DNA from: Pseudomonadota bacterium
GTDB lineage: Bacteria; Pseudomonadota; Alphaproteobacteria; Rhizobiales; Xanthobacteraceae
DNA length: 45,048 nucleotides
NCBI GenBank assembly: GCA_023449855.1
Contig: JAEXHR010000271.1
Coordinates: 1-45,048 of the forward strand
Reading direction: 5' to 3'
A program made the translations under genes and the position numbers. The notes beneath the pieces were generated by a model that was not told where the DNA came from, ran no database searches, and saw only the letters and a program-made list of their open reading frames with translations. Position 1 is the first letter of the stretch; the number at the start of each line of letters is the position of its first letter. Of this stretch, positions 16,206 to 25,842 are shown one piece after another.

Positions 16206-16628
16206 TCAGGCGACTGCCACGGGCAGCAACATCTCGGCGCTGGTAAGGATCGACTGCTCGATATCGAAGAGCGACCTGATCTTGCGCAGAGCTTCGTAAT
16301 AGCGCCCGGCTTCGACGAGCGTTTCGACCGCATCGAGACCGCTGAGCAATTCGGCATTGTCGGCCGCGGCATAGAGTGCACAGCGCTGATGGCCAAACAC
16401 CGACTTCGCCTGCTCGATGTCGCCCGGGCTCATGAGCATCAGCTGCACGACGAAATAGAGCTGACGCATCGGTGTGGTGGCGTCCTCGACCTGCATGACC
16501 TGGCTTTCCAGCAGGAAAGTCACATCATTGATCAGCTCCAGCGTGACCTTGCGATCGACACGCAGCACTGCGCCGTTAACGTAGATCTTCTCGCCGCTAC
16601 GAAGCGAGATGCACATAGGCTTCTTCAT
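16206..16628 (-). CDS. flbT: Flagellin mRNA regulator FlbT
   Basis: This 140-residue protein matches FlbT throughout (LRSGEKIYVNGAVLRVDRK; TTPMRQLYFVVQLMLM; GRYYEALRKIRSLF). In Caulobacter, FlbT binds the leader of flagellin mRNA and limits its translation and stability until the hook is complete. Its start overlaps the flaF stop. The flagellin gene at 27613 has a leader that can hide its ribosome binding site, a plausible target. Confidence 0.95.
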   Translation of the reverse strand: MKKPMCISLRSGEKIYVNGAVLRVDRKVTLELINDVTFLLESQVMQVEDATTPMRQLYFVVQLMLMSPGDIEQAKSVFGHQRCALYAAADNAELLSGLDAVETLVEAGRYYEALRKIRSLFDIEQSILTSAEMLLPVAVA

Positions 16629-16984
16629 CCGAGTGCGTCCCGGATCGCGATATTGACCGCGACGAGGTCCTCGACCTCGCTCAGTTGAGCTTCACGATTA
16701 CGTTCCGCTTCTTTGACGATCCAAAGGCCGATGGAGATCAACTGCACGCGCAGCTGCTCCGGCAGGCCATTGCGGGAGTTCGAGAGATCCTGGATGAAGA
16801 ACGCCCACAAGTCGCGGATATAGACAAAGGCGTCCGTACGTTCCGGCAAGGTGAGTTCGCCGGCCTGTATTTTCTGCAGCAACCCAATGCCGTGATTGAG
16901 CGCCCGCCGCTCGCGCGAGCGCGCTTCGCGGCCGCCATCCTCGATCTCCGCGTCGTAACTTGCCAATGTCATGTCGAAGGACAA
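16625..16984 (-). CDS. flaF: Flagellin synthesis regulator FlaF
   Basis: This 119-residue helical protein has the FlaF pattern (RERRALNHGIGLLQKIQ; RDLWAFFIQDL; SIGLWIVKEAE). FlaF acts opposite to FlbT and promotes flagellin production. The order flgL-flaF-flbT-flgD is the standard one for Hyphomicrobiales. Confidence 0.93.
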   Translation of the reverse strand: MSFDMTLASYDAEIEDGGREARSRERRALNHGIGLLQKIQAGELTLPERTDAFVYIRDLWAFFIQDLSNSRNGLPEQLRVQLISIGLWIVKEAERNREAQLSEVEDLVAVNIAIRDALG

Positions 16985-17011
16985 CCCGCTGTTTTATGGA
17001 AGTATCGCAAA

Positions 17012-18055
17012 TCAGAGATAGTTGAGGATGCTGAGCTTCTGGATCTGCGCGGACAGCGCATGAGACATTTCGAGCTGGTTCCTCAGGCTCGTGACCCGGA
17101 CGGACGCTTCCTCCGGGTCGACGCTCTCCATCGCATTGACCTGCTTGGTGACGATGTCACTCTGCACCTTGAGGCGGCTGGTGGCGTTGGTGGTCTGTTC
17201 CTGCGCGGTGCCAAGCCGCGCGCCCACACTCGCGAGATCGGCGACCGCACCAGCGACCAGCAACAGAGCCTTGTCCGTGACCACCTGGAATGTGGATTGG
17301 TTCATCTTGTCGACACCCAATCCGGAGAGCATCGTATAGGCCATCGCCAGCTTGCGGAACGCGACGTCATTGGCACTCGCAGAGGAGTCGATGGTCTGGG
17401 TTGTAGAGATGCGACTGCGCATGACCTGATCGGAAGCCGATGACCAGTTCGTCCCCCAGGCCGGATCAGCGAACTCGGTCGCAAATGCGTTGTCGAGAAA
17501 CGTATCCATGGCTCCCGGCAGGATATTCTCCGCACCCGCCGACCCCGGCGGAAATCCGAAAGCCGCAGTGAATGCCGCATCGATCGCCGTCTTGCTCGCC
17601 GAGCCATTTTCATAGGGCGTCATCGGCTGTTGCGATGTATTGATGCCGGCGAACAAAAACTGTCCGTCCATCGACACGTTCAGAGTCGACAGCAGCGAGC
17701 CGAGATTCGACGCTGCGGGCTGAGCGATAATACCGCCGCCGTTAGCCGAGTTGCGCGCCGCCAAGAGATCCTTCTGGAACGACTGCGCCGTTTCGATCGT
17801 CTGCGACAGCCGCTCCTGCGCCACTTCCAGCCTTGCTCCGACCAGCGCATTGGTATCGACGAGCTTGTCGATCTCCAGCAGCTCTGCGCGCATTGTCACA
17901 TTACGCCCGGTCAGTGCACCGAGCTCCTTGCCGATATCGTCGTGCCGGCCGGTCGTCGCTTCCTTCACGCCCTTTGCAATCGCAACCTGGCTCTTCGAGG
18001 CCGAGATGCGCAATGTGGTCGCGATCGAGTTTGACGAGATGAATGTTGCAGCCAT
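17012..18055 (-). CDS. flgL: Hook-filament junction protein FlgL
   Basis: This 347-residue protein is related to flagellin. The helical C-terminus RVTSLRNQLEMSHALSAQIQKLSILNYL is typical of FlgL. It forms the second junction layer between hook and filament and is secreted without a cleaved signal. It follows flgK by 5 bp. Confidence 0.88.
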   Translation of the reverse strand: MAATFISSNSIATTLRISASKSQVAIAKGVKEATTGRHDDIGKELGALTGRNVTMRAELLEIDKLVDTNALVGARLEVAQERLSQTIETAQSFQKDLLAARNSANGGGIIAQPAASNLGSLLSTLNVSMDGQFLFAGINTSQQPMTPYENGSASKTAIDAAFTAAFGFPPGSAGAENILPGAMDTFLDNAFATEFADPAWGTNWSSASDQVMRSRISTTQTIDSSASANDVAFRKLAMAYTMLSGLGVDKMNQSTFQVVTDKALLLVAGAVADLASVGARLGTAQEQTTNATSRLKVQSDIVTKQVNAMESVDPEEASVRVTSLRNQLEMSHALSAQIQKLSILNYL

Positions 18056-18060
18056 TTCGA

Positions 18061-19530
18061 TTACCTCACCGCCTGAAGAAGATTCTGCAGCATCTGGTCG
18101 ATCGTCGCGATCAACTTCGATGAAGCAGAGAAGGTACGCTCGACCTGGAGCATGAAGGACATTTCGTCGTCCATATTGACGCCATTGACGTTGGACAGCG
18201 CATCGGCACTGCGCTCGAGCAGCGTCTGATTGTAAGTGGCCGCCGCACCGACCGTCTTGCGCTCGGCTTCAAGCCAGCTCACTGACGAGCCTGCAAAGTC
18301 GACCAAGGTACCACTGGGCTTGCCAAGGGCGTTCGGATCGAACGGCCGCACTTTGCCCATGTCGTCCACGAGGCCTTGAATGCGCGCAAAGAAGCCAGCC
18401 TCGCCACCTGCGTTGTAGACATAGTTGGCGCCGTTGATGCCGCCATCGCGGATCAGGCTCGGATTACCGCCCAGTGCCTGGTCGACGAGATCGGTGACCT
18501 TGATGGTTCCAGCGAGGCCGGGATTGATGACGCCCGGCGTCGGCATCGCCGGACCGCCGCCATAGGTGAAAAGACCCGTCAGGTCCGGGCCGCCGCCGCC
18601 GCTCTGATCCTTTTCCGCAAATATCTCGATGACGCCGCGCGCGATTTCGTCGAGCTGGTTCTGATAGGTCACCATCTTGTCGTCGCGCAGCGTGGCGAGG
18701 CCAGCGAGCTTGCCGGAGCTGATCGGCATAACTGAATTGGGGCCGGTGACGGGGACGCCATCGATCACGACCGGATTTCCCGTCAAACCCGCCGTATAGG
18801 AATTGGTCGGCGCGAACGAGACCGTCCGCGCCGTCCGTTCGAACAGTGTCACACCAGAGTCGGTGTAAACGACCATGTCGTTATTGGCACGTGTGGCGAA
18901 GGTGATACCGACTTCCTGCGACAGTTTCGAAAGAATGCTATCGCGCATGTCCAGATGATCGGTAACGTCGGCCCCGGCCGTCGTTCCCTTCACGATCGTC
19001 GTATTCACCTGTTCGAATTGCGCGAGTAGCTCGTTGATGGTTCTCACCGACGTGGCCATCTCGGCATCGGCTTCTGAACGCGTCTTCTGCACGGTGGTCG
19101 TCGAATCGTTGAGCGAGACCGCAACGTCCTGGGCCGCCTTCACCGCGGACTTGGCGAAGGTCACATTGTCAGGGGCCGAAGTATATTGCTGCAGGGCACT
19201 TTTCAGCTTGGCCAGTTGCGCTGCGGCCGACTGGTCAAGTTCCGGATCATCGATCGTGACGGCCGCGACCTTCTGCAAGCCGTTATAGAGCGCGTCCTGC
19301 TGGGCCGTATTCGCGACCGCCTTGACCACGTTGTTGAACAAGCCGGCGCTCGCGGCGCGCTGGATGCCGTTGACGTAAACGCCGCTGCCCGGCTGCGAGA
19401 CGATCATCGCATTCTTGCGCGAATATCCCTCCTGCTGCGTTCCCGCGACATTGCGCGAGATGACGGAGGATTGGACGCCCGCCGCCATAAGAGACGAGCG
19501 GGCAGAATTGAGCGCAATCGTAAGTGACAT
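18061..19530 (-). CDS. flgK: Hook-filament junction protein FlgK
   Basis: This 489-residue protein starts SLTIALNSARSSLMA, contains the conserved RNVAGTQQEGYSRK near residue 25, and ends with the coiled-coil MSFMLQVERTFSASSKLIATIDQML. Both ends pack in the axial core. It is the first hook-associated protein. It lies 32 bp after flgE in the same transcript direction. Confidence 0.93.
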   Translation of the reverse strand: MSLTIALNSARSSLMAAGVQSSVISRNVAGTQQEGYSRKNAMIVSQPGSGVYVNGIQRAASAGLFNNVVKAVANTAQQDALYNGLQKVAAVTIDDPELDQSAAAQLAKLKSALQQYTSAPDNVTFAKSAVKAAQDVAVSLNDSTTTVQKTRSEADAEMATSVRTINELLAQFEQVNTTIVKGTTAGADVTDHLDMRDSILSKLSQEVGITFATRANNDMVVYTDSGVTLFERTARTVSFAPTNSYTAGLTGNPVVIDGVPVTGPNSVMPISSGKLAGLATLRDDKMVTYQNQLDEIARGVIEIFAEKDQSGGGGPDLTGLFTYGGGPAMPTPGVINPGLAGTIKVTDLVDQALGGNPSLIRDGGINGANYVYNAGGEAGFFARIQGLVDDMGKVRPFDPNALGKPSGTLVDFAGSSVSWLEAERKTVGAAATYNQTLLERSADALSNVNGVNMDDEMSFMLQVERTFSASSKLIATIDQMLQNLLQAVR

Positions 19531-19562
19531 CGTAAGCCTCCGTCAGAATTGACGTGCGACGG

Positions 19563-20807
19563 TTAGCGCTTCAGGTTGACGAGCACGTCGAGCAGATCGG
19601 CACCCGTCTGGAACACCTTGGAATTCGCCGTGTAACCGCGCTGCGATTCGATCATCGCGGTCAGTTCGTTCGCAAGATCGACATTCGACGCTTCGAGCGC
19701 TTCGGGCTTGATCGTGCCAAGACCGCTGTTGCCGGCGTAGTCGACCTGGATGTTTCCCGAATTGATGCTGACCGAGTAGACGTTGCCGGCCTCCGGAGAG
19801 AGATTGTCCGGGCTCGGTACCGTCGCCAGCGGAATCTTCCACGTCGCGATGCGCGTACCATCGTCGAAGATCGAGTACATCGTGCCGTCCGAGGCAACTT
19901 CGACGCGATCCAGACCGCTTGGCGCATTTCCGTTCGTGGTGGCCTTGAACTGGAATTCGTCGGCGACCTGCGTGAGGTTCGACATGTCGAACGTGAAAGG
20001 CGAGCCACCCGGAATGGTGAACGCCATGGACGTCGGGCTGGCTGCGGCGAGCCGACCCTTGCCTGTCGCGGTGACATCGAAGGTGAAATTCTGGGTCGAT
20101 AACGCTGCGGCCGAATAGGGAAAGCCACCACCGGGCGCCGCATTCGCGCTGTTGTAGATCTGAACGTTCCACGTATTGGCTGCCGTCTTGAACATATACA
20201 TGTCCAGCTTCACGGCATTTCCGATGTTGTCGTAAGTGATCAAAGAGGTCTTCGATGTGAAGTTCGGTGGACCTGCGGTGACCGCTGCGTTTGCGTCGAG
20301 ATTGGCGCCGACAATGCTGGCCTCCGTGGTCGGATTTCCGACCAGAGTCTGCTGTGCAATGTTCACGACCTGCAGATTGCCGAGACCGTTGGCCACGACA
20401 TCGGGCACCGCACCGTTCTGCACGTTGTAGCCCATCAGATAGTAACCGGCGGTGTTGTAGAGATTGCCCTGGCCATCCGGAACGAACGAACCTGCGCGGG
20501 TCAAGAACGGAGTTCCACCGGCGTCGCTCACAATGAAGAAGCCATTGCCCTGGATCGCGAGATCCGTCGCCGAGGTCGTGTAATTCATCGTACCGGGATC
20601 GGAGATCGCATAGCGAACCTGCGTTTCGACGCTACCCGAGTTGTAGTTGCCGCTACCGCTGCGCAGGATGAGCGACGAAAATTCCGTCGATGCGCGCTTG
20701 TAGCCAGTCGTGTTCACGTTCGCGATGTTGTCGGCGACCGTTGCGAGCTTGTTCGACTGCGCATTCATGCCGGAGCCACCCGTGCGCATCACACCATACA
20801 GACTCAT
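19563..20807 (-). CDS. flgE: Flagellar hook protein FlgE
   Basis: This 414-residue protein starts MSLYGVMRTGGSGMNAQSNKLATVADNIANVNTTGYK, the rod/hook signature (written here only as MSLYGVM and NIANVNTTGYK for reading). It ends with NELTAMIESQRGYTANSKVFQ, the C-terminal helix shared by axial proteins. It polymerises into the hook. The 73-bp gap upstream suggests its own promoter. Confidence 0.96.
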   Translation of the reverse strand: MSLYGVMRTGGSGMNAQSNKLATVADNIANVNTTGYKRASTEFSSLILRSGSGNYNSGSVETQVRYAISDPGTMNYTTSATDLAIQGNGFFIVSDAGGTPFLTRAGSFVPDGQGNLYNTAGYYLMGYNVQNGAVPDVVANGLGNLQVVNIAQQTLVGNPTTEASIVGANLDANAAVTAGPPNFTSKTSLITYDNIGNAVKLDMYMFKTAANTWNVQIYNSANAAPGGGFPYSAAALSTQNFTFDVTATGKGRLAAASPTSMAFTIPGGSPFTFDMSNLTQVADEFQFKATTNGNAPSGLDRVEVASDGTMYSIFDDGTRIATWKIPLATVPSPDNLSPEAGNVYSVSINSGNIQVDYAGNSGLGTIKPEALEASNVDLANELTAMIESQRGYTANSKVFQTGADLLDVLVNLKR

Positions 20808-20880
20808 CGATCATCCTCCGTTTGACGTAGGGGTATTAGAGTGGAGATTGCTTGTGCGGGGCTGGCGGTTATCCACAGGC

Positions 20881-21489
20881 TTATCCCGATGCCGTACGCT
20901 CTGCGCAGAAGCTGCGGGCGTTACTCGTCCATGATCCGAAACCGCTCGCAACGAGACTGCCAATCACGTTGCAGATGTAGCGTTTTTGGCCCACGACATT
21001 GTTGGGTCCCGCATTGTAGCGGGCGACAGCCATGGTCCAGTTTCCCTCTCGCGCGCGTAGCTCCTTCAGGAATCGCGCGGCATAATCGACATTGCGTGCC
21101 GGATCGAACATCGATTCCACGCTGCCAAATTTCTCACCGTGATAACGGTGATTGATTTGCATACAACCGAGGTCAACCAGTTTGGCGCCCTTGCGTTTTT
21201 CATCCGCGAAGCGCGTGACTGCATCGCGCAGATCGGTGGCCAGAACGGTTCTGCCATCGACGTTGAGCGCGTACGGATTGAGCACGCCCTTCCGTCCGGT
21301 CTCGCTGAGACCGACTGCATAGAGGACACCCAACGGCACGCCGTGTTGGCGGGCTGCGCGCGCCATCTCGCGTTCGCACGGCCCTTCGGCGCGCGCCAAT
21401 TCCGGAACGCTAGAGATAGACAGTGCTGCTGCGAATGCGGCTAGCACCTTGATCCTGCGAACGCTCGGAAGCTGAGTGCGATTGATCAT
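20881..21489 (-). CDS. Lytic transglycosylase, SltF-like
   Basis: This 202-residue protein from ATG 21489 has a signal peptide (VLAAFAAALSISSVPELARA). The SLT domain follows, with the catalytic Glu in VGLSETG (E63), VDLGCMQIN and YNAGPNN. It would cut peptidoglycan in the periplasm to let the rod pass. In Rhodobacter sphaeroides SltF does this with a FlgJ that lacks a muramidase domain, matching the short FlgJ here. The first 80 bp overlap the end of fliK in another frame, so the signal peptide is encoded within fliK. A GTG at 21462 is a shorter start. Confidence 0.85.
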   Translation of the reverse strand: MINRTQLPSVRRIKVLAAFAAALSISSVPELARAEGPCEREMARAARQHGVPLGVLYAVGLSETGRKGVLNPYALNVDGRTVLATDLRDAVTRFADEKRKGAKLVDLGCMQINHRYHGEKFGSVESMFDPARNVDYAARFLKELRAREGNWTMAVARYNAGPNNVVGQKRYICNVIGSLVASGFGSWTSNARSFCAERTASG

Positions 21490-22660
21490 GATCCTGCCTG
21501 TTCTGTCGCGCTCCGCCTTGCCCGTCACCGGATGATCGCCCCGATGAGCCGCTATCCGTCTGCGAGCCGTTCGGCGACGACATCGGACTGCGTTGATCCG
21601 AGGACGCCTGTTGTTGCTGCGGTTGCGACTGTGATTGGCCGTTGTTGATATTGGCATCCGGTGTACGCGTATGATCGATGGCTGCGATATCGAAACTGTA
21701 GCCGGCCGACTGCATCGCGTCGGTCAAGGCACCCCGCTCCTGACGTAGCAGATGCGTGGTCTCAAGACGGTCGGCCGTGAGATGAACCTCGACGGAATCG
21801 CCTGCAAGCCGCATCTTGATTGTAACGGAGCCTAGGTTCGGCGGATCGAGCTCCAGCGTCATCATCCGCACGGGACGACTCTCCGCGGATTTCGCGATCT
21901 CCTGAGACGGTGCCTCGGCAGGATGTGCGCCTTCAGGCGCCGCGACAGCCGGAAGGTCGCTCGCCATCCGATCCACGATCTTTTGCAGCGTCGTTACCTG
22001 CTGGACGGGCTCGAAATGCGTTTCCTGCTCGCGAACGACGGCCTTGCTGACCGGAACAGGCTTCGTATCCATCGTCTCGACAGTCGCGGTGAAGCGCTTG
22101 GCAGCGGGTGCGTCGATATCCGGGGTGTCGACATCCACGGCCTTTGTTACGTCCGTCGCCTCAGGCGATTTATCGTCAGCCTTGAGAGCAACTTGCGGTG
22201 CCGGAGATAACAGTGTCGAACTATCGTCCCGGCCGGTGTTTTGCTGCGCTTGGTCGAGTTTCGACATCACAGCGCTGATTGCCGCATTGGGATCGCGCCA
22301 ATCATGAGCGGCCGCTGGCGCATGCTTGCCGTCTCCGGTGGACTTCGGCGCATCCTCATCCTTCTCAGGCTGCTCGTCCGTGACCGGCTTCGGCTTTGCC
22401 TCGCCGGAAAGCTCGGCGAGAATGGCCGCGGCCTCAAGTACGGGCGTCGCCGCGACCGACGCGACATGGACGGCATTCTTTTCGATCTTCGCAATAGCGG
22501 GCGACTGATCTTTCGAGATCTGCCGCATCTGCTCGCGGAAATGCTCGGCCTTCTCCTTTCCATCCTTGGAGTGGAGCGCACTGTTCAACCCGCCCTTCGC
22601 GCCCGTCTTTGCTGATGCGAGCTGACGAAACATAGCGGTCAGGAGATCGGCCTGCTTCAT
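21410..22660 (-). CDS. fliK: Hook-length control protein FliK
   Basis: This 416-residue protein has a long low-complexity, Asp/Lys/Ala-rich N-terminal region (the ruler part). A conserved C-terminal core follows, MMTLELDPPNLGSVTIKMRLAGDSVEVH and TTHLLRQERGALTDAMQSAGY (key words LDPPNLG and LRQ), which contacts FlhB to switch export specificity. A Gln/Ser-rich tail comes after. It overlaps motC by 4 bp at its start. Confidence 0.88.
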   Translation of the reverse strand: MKQADLLTAMFRQLASAKTGAKGGLNSALHSKDGKEKAEHFREQMRQISKDQSPAIAKIEKNAVHVASVAATPVLEAAAILAELSGEAKPKPVTDEQPEKDEDAPKSTGDGKHAPAAAHDWRDPNAAISAVMSKLDQAQQNTGRDDSSTLLSPAPQVALKADDKSPEATDVTKAVDVDTPDIDAPAAKRFTATVETMDTKPVPVSKAVVREQETHFEPVQQVTTLQKIVDRMASDLPAVAAPEGAHPAEAPSQEIAKSAESRPVRMMTLELDPPNLGSVTIKMRLAGDSVEVHLTADRLETTHLLRQERGALTDAMQSAGYSFDIAAIDHTRTPDANINNGQSQSQPQQQQASSDQRSPMSSPNGSQTDSGSSGRSSGDGQGGARQNRQDHDQSHSASERSQDQGASRIRSSTVYL

Positions 22661-23841
22661 CGGGTTTTCTCCTTCAGTTGTTCTTGCGATTGGTCCAACA
22701 GCTTCTGGGCGTAATCGACGACGGCGATCGACCGGGCAAAGTCGATCCGCGGGCGCATCACCGTCTTGGGGGCCGTATCGCTGCTGCCCTTTGCCGCTTC
22801 CGGCAGCGCCTTGCGGACATTCAGACCAATGGCGAGCGCTGCCGTCTGCAATTCCATATCGCGATCCGACAGTTTGCCTTTTTCGATCTTCTCGAGCTCT
22901 GCAATGGCTTCGCGGTGGCCTGATGTGACGACGCGGGCGGCGGCGTGGTAGAGATGCGCGCGCAAGCGCTCCGGGCTACCATCATCGGACAGCACGGAAG
23001 CGCGTTCGGCCGCGAGGACGGCCATCTCGGTCTTGCCGCGAACGAGCGCAGTCCGCGCGATCAATAGGTAAAGACCGCGCTGGCTGATTCGATCCAGATG
23101 ATCGAGAACGGCCACCAGTCGCGGAAACCGATCCGGCCGCTGCGCGAAGCTGAAGCGCGCGACCGACGTCGCAAATCGCTGACGGAAATTGCCGGCATAG
23201 ATGGAGTGACGGAATCGGCGGAAATAGCGGATCGCGAGCGCTTCGAACTTGTCGAAGTCGTCATCCTGACCGACGATGAAGATCTCGCGTCGCAACGCCG
23301 CCTCTTCGATCAGCGTTCCAGGCATCATGAGACGGACGTCGTCGAGCAGTGCGATGGCCGCCTTGGGATCGTCCTGCGCGACGAGTGCCGACTGCACCAG
23401 GGCAATCTCTGCACCGAGCGTCGCCGGCAGACTACGCGGCTTGATATGACCGAGTTTGGCTTTCGCCTCGTCGGTGCGCCCTTCCACATAGGCGATGGCG
23501 CCGTCGACGGTCGCTTCATCGATGTTCAGAACGTTGCGCGCACGAAGCGATGCAACGACTTGTGGCGCACCACCGCTCAACAGAAATGTCACCGCCGCGC
23601 GCGAGTTTCGCGGCTCCTTCCACATAGCGGCATCCGTCTTGAGGAAGCTCTCTCCGATTCGTTTCAGCAGTCCCGGCTGCGCATTGTGGGCTTCGAGGTC
23701 TCCCCGCGCGATCTGATCCTGCAGCATCTGCAGCGAGCGGACCATCTGATACGGCTCACGCACCGGCTCATCGGCCGGCTGCGCATTGGCGGTACCAATG
23801 CACATGATCAGCATTGCCGTGGTGGTCCTGCAGGACATCAT
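22657..23841 (-). CDS. motC: Periplasmic motility protein MotC
   Basis: This 394-residue protein has a signal peptide (ending TANAQPADE) and a helical repeat body. Its opening after processing, REPYQMVRSLQMLQDQIARG, and the later LKRIGESFL match MotC of rhizobia, a periplasmic protein that binds MotB and is needed for rotation. Start and stop overlap motB and fliK by 4 bp each (ATGA). Confidence 0.92.
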   Translation of the reverse strand: MMSCRTTTAMLIMCIGTANAQPADEPVREPYQMVRSLQMLQDQIARGDLEAHNAQPGLLKRIGESFLKTDAAMWKEPRNSRAAVTFLLSGGAPQVVASLRARNVLNIDEATVDGAIAYVEGRTDEAKAKLGHIKPRSLPATLGAEIALVQSALVAQDDPKAAIALLDDVRLMMPGTLIEEAALRREIFIVGQDDDFDKFEALAIRYFRRFRHSIYAGNFRQRFATSVARFSFAQRPDRFPRLVAVLDHLDRISQRGLYLLIARTALVRGKTEMAVLAAERASVLSDDGSPERLRAHLYHAAARVVTSGHREAIAELEKIEKGKLSDRDMELQTAALAIGLNVRKALPEAAKGSSDTAPKTVMRPRIDFARSIAVVDYAQKLLDQSQEQLKEKTR

Positions 23842-25154
23842 AGCGTTGACGCACGAATCAGAATTTCGATCCGCCGGTTCTGTGCCGCCAGCGGGTCATT
23901 TTGATTCTTGGGCCGACGATCGGCATAGCCTTCGATCCGCTCGACACGCGCAGCGTCCAGACCACCACGGACCAGCATGTGATAAGCCATGTGAGCGCGC
24001 GCAGTGGAAAGTCGCCAGTTGTCGTATTCGGTCGTGCGGAAGACGCGCGCATCGGTGTGCCCGCGCACGATCACCTGGCCGCGGTTCTGGGCAATCATCG
24101 GCGTGATCTTGTCCAGCGTGCGCACCAGACCCGGTGTTGGCTCGGCGGAGCCATTGGCGAACATACCGTAGTTCGTATCATCGGTCAGATTGATGAGCAG
24201 ACCTTCCGGCGTTTCACGCACCTCGGCCACGGGATGCGCCGCGCCAAGTGTCGCCAGCACGGCGGAGATAGCGGACTGTAACTTGGCCGCATCGGCTTGC
24301 GTCGTCTTCTCTGCCTGTGTCTGCGGCTTGTCGCTCTTGGTCGAGGACTTCTCTGTCGCCGCAGCCTGCTGCTTCAGATCGGCCGCGGTGTTCGGTTTGG
24401 CGACATCATCGGAAAACAAGCCGACGGGCTTTGGGGGATCAGGTCTCTCGGATTTCGGCGGAGTCGTACTGGTGCCAGCCGTCTCCGGTGTCGGCGTGCC
24501 GGTTGCATCCGGCTTGGGATCGGCCGGACGCGGCTCCTGTCCTTCTGTGATGGCAGCAATATCCTCACCGTAGGGCAGGCTTCCAGCCTCCTTGCGGCCC
24601 GCAGGCTGCTTTTCAAGGGACGAAATCGATGCCATCGGCCAATTGATCGGATCGAACGGATCGCGATAGGCCTCGCCGCCCTTCAGTCCTTCCTTGCGCG
24701 CCGGATCGAGCGCGCCGCTTGTCTGCCCGGTGCGCGGCGGCCCTCCGGCGATCTCCGTCAGCACCGCATAAGGATCGCGGAACAGCGTCGCCTCCCCATA
24801 GCGCGGCTGTGGCTGTTGCGGTTGCACGACATCGGTGGTCGGCTCACCCGGCTCCGGCAGCGGCGACTTGGCGTTTCCCTCAGTGGCCTTGCCCGGATCG
24901 ACCCGACGCGCATCGTTGACGCCTTTGCGATCGGGCGTCGAGTCCGTCAGCTTGATTGGATTGAAATAGGTCGCGACACTTTCGCGCGCTTCCTGACTGG
25001 TGACATTGATCAGCCACATCACCAGGAAGAACGCCATCATCGCCGTCATGAAGTCCGCATAAGCGATCTTCCAGACGCTGTTCTTCGTCTCGCCAGCATC
25101 GAGAGAGCTGCGACGACGAATAATCAGAATTTCGGTCGGTTCCTGCTCGGCCAT
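23838..25154 (-). CDS. motB: Stator protein MotB
   Basis: This 438-residue protein has a single membrane helix with the proton-accepting Asp in YADFMTAMMAFFLVMWLIN (D34). A long Pro/Thr/Lys-rich periplasmic linker of about 230 residues follows. The C-terminal OmpA-type peptidoglycan-binding domain has GHTDAR, NWRLSTARAH and NRRIEILI. It is longer than enterobacterial MotB (about 308) because of the linker, as in rhizobia where MotC binds this region. Confidence 0.95.
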   Translation of the reverse strand: MAEQEPTEILIIRRRSSLDAGETKNSVWKIAYADFMTAMMAFFLVMWLINVTSQEARESVATYFNPIKLTDSTPDRKGVNDARRVDPGKATEGNAKSPLPEPGEPTTDVVQPQQPQPRYGEATLFRDPYAVLTEIAGGPPRTGQTSGALDPARKEGLKGGEAYRDPFDPINWPMASISSLEKQPAGRKEAGSLPYGEDIAAITEGQEPRPADPKPDATGTPTPETAGTSTTPPKSERPDPPKPVGLFSDDVAKPNTAADLKQQAAATEKSSTKSDKPQTQAEKTTQADAAKLQSAISAVLATLGAAHPVAEVRETPEGLLINLTDDTNYGMFANGSAEPTPGLVRTLDKITPMIAQNRGQVIVRGHTDARVFRTTEYDNWRLSTARAHMAYHMLVRGGLDAARVERIEGYADRRPKNQNDPLAAQNRRIEILIRASTL

Positions 25155-25155
25155 T

Positions 25156-25842
25156 TTAGTTTTGGAGCGCCAGTTTCAGTCGATCGGTCCAGACCTTGAG
25201 CTGCGTTTCGAGCACGACCTGATCGATGGTGATCGATGCCTCTGGCTCCGGGCCTGGACGCAATTCGATGGCAATGGCGCGAACGCCGAGCTTGTTGCGG
25301 ATCAGCTCCAGTAATTCGGTCGGACCAGTCAGGCGCAGGACCGGTCGACGCACATCGGTCGTGATGGACGACAGATGATCGATGAAGCTGGCAACGGCCT
25401 GCTTCTGCGCGGCACTTGTGATCATCGGCTCGAGAATGCGCGCAATGACGCCAGCGATCCGGTTCTGCAGTTCATTGCCCGCTTCAGTCACATCGGCCGC
25501 CAGTCTAGCGGCTGTCTCATTGAGCAGCTGCTCCCGCTCATCGGACGCCTGCGCGGCCAATGCTTGTCGTTCCTCATCGAGCTTTTGTTCGAATTCGGCC
25601 TTCGCCTTGGCATGACCGTCGGCGAGACCGCGCTCGTAGCCATCATCTTCCACAACGGCAGGCTTTTTCTCCACCAGTGGCTGCGGTTGCGGCGCGCGCG
25701 GCTGTTTCTCGATCAACGGCTGATGCTGCGGACGAACGGCGGAATGGTGCAATTGGTCGAACGGAACGACGCGGCTGCGCGGCTTGACGGTGTCTGGCCG
25801 ATCGAAGTCCGCGATCAGTCGGGCGACTTTCTCTGCGCTCAT
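25156..25842 (-). CDS. fliH: FliH-type regulator of the export ATPase
   Basis: This 228-residue protein has a Pro/Gln-rich N-terminus, a central coiled coil (AKAEFEQKLDEERQALAAQ) and a C-terminal domain ending ASITIDQVVLETQLKVWTDRLKLAL, as in FliH/YscL proteins. It would form the stalk that carries FliI to the C ring. Its ATG overlaps the fliF stop. Confidence 0.75.
   Translation of the reverse strand: MSAEKVARLIADFDRPDTVKPRSRVVPFDQLHHSAVRPQHQPLIEKQPRAPQPQPLVEKKPAVVEDDGYERGLADGHAKAKAEFEQKLDEERQALAAQASDEREQLLNETAARLAADVTEAGNELQNRIAGVIARILEPMITSAAQKQAVASFIDHLSSITTDVRRPVLRLTGPTELLELIRNKLGVRAIAIELRPGPEPEASITIDQVVLETQLKVWTDRLKLALQN

Noticed and set aside
16190..16396. N-terminal extension of flgD
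   Set aside because: The extra 69 codons overlap flbT and look like a shadow of it; ATG 16189 has a good ribosome binding site and starts a normal FlgD.
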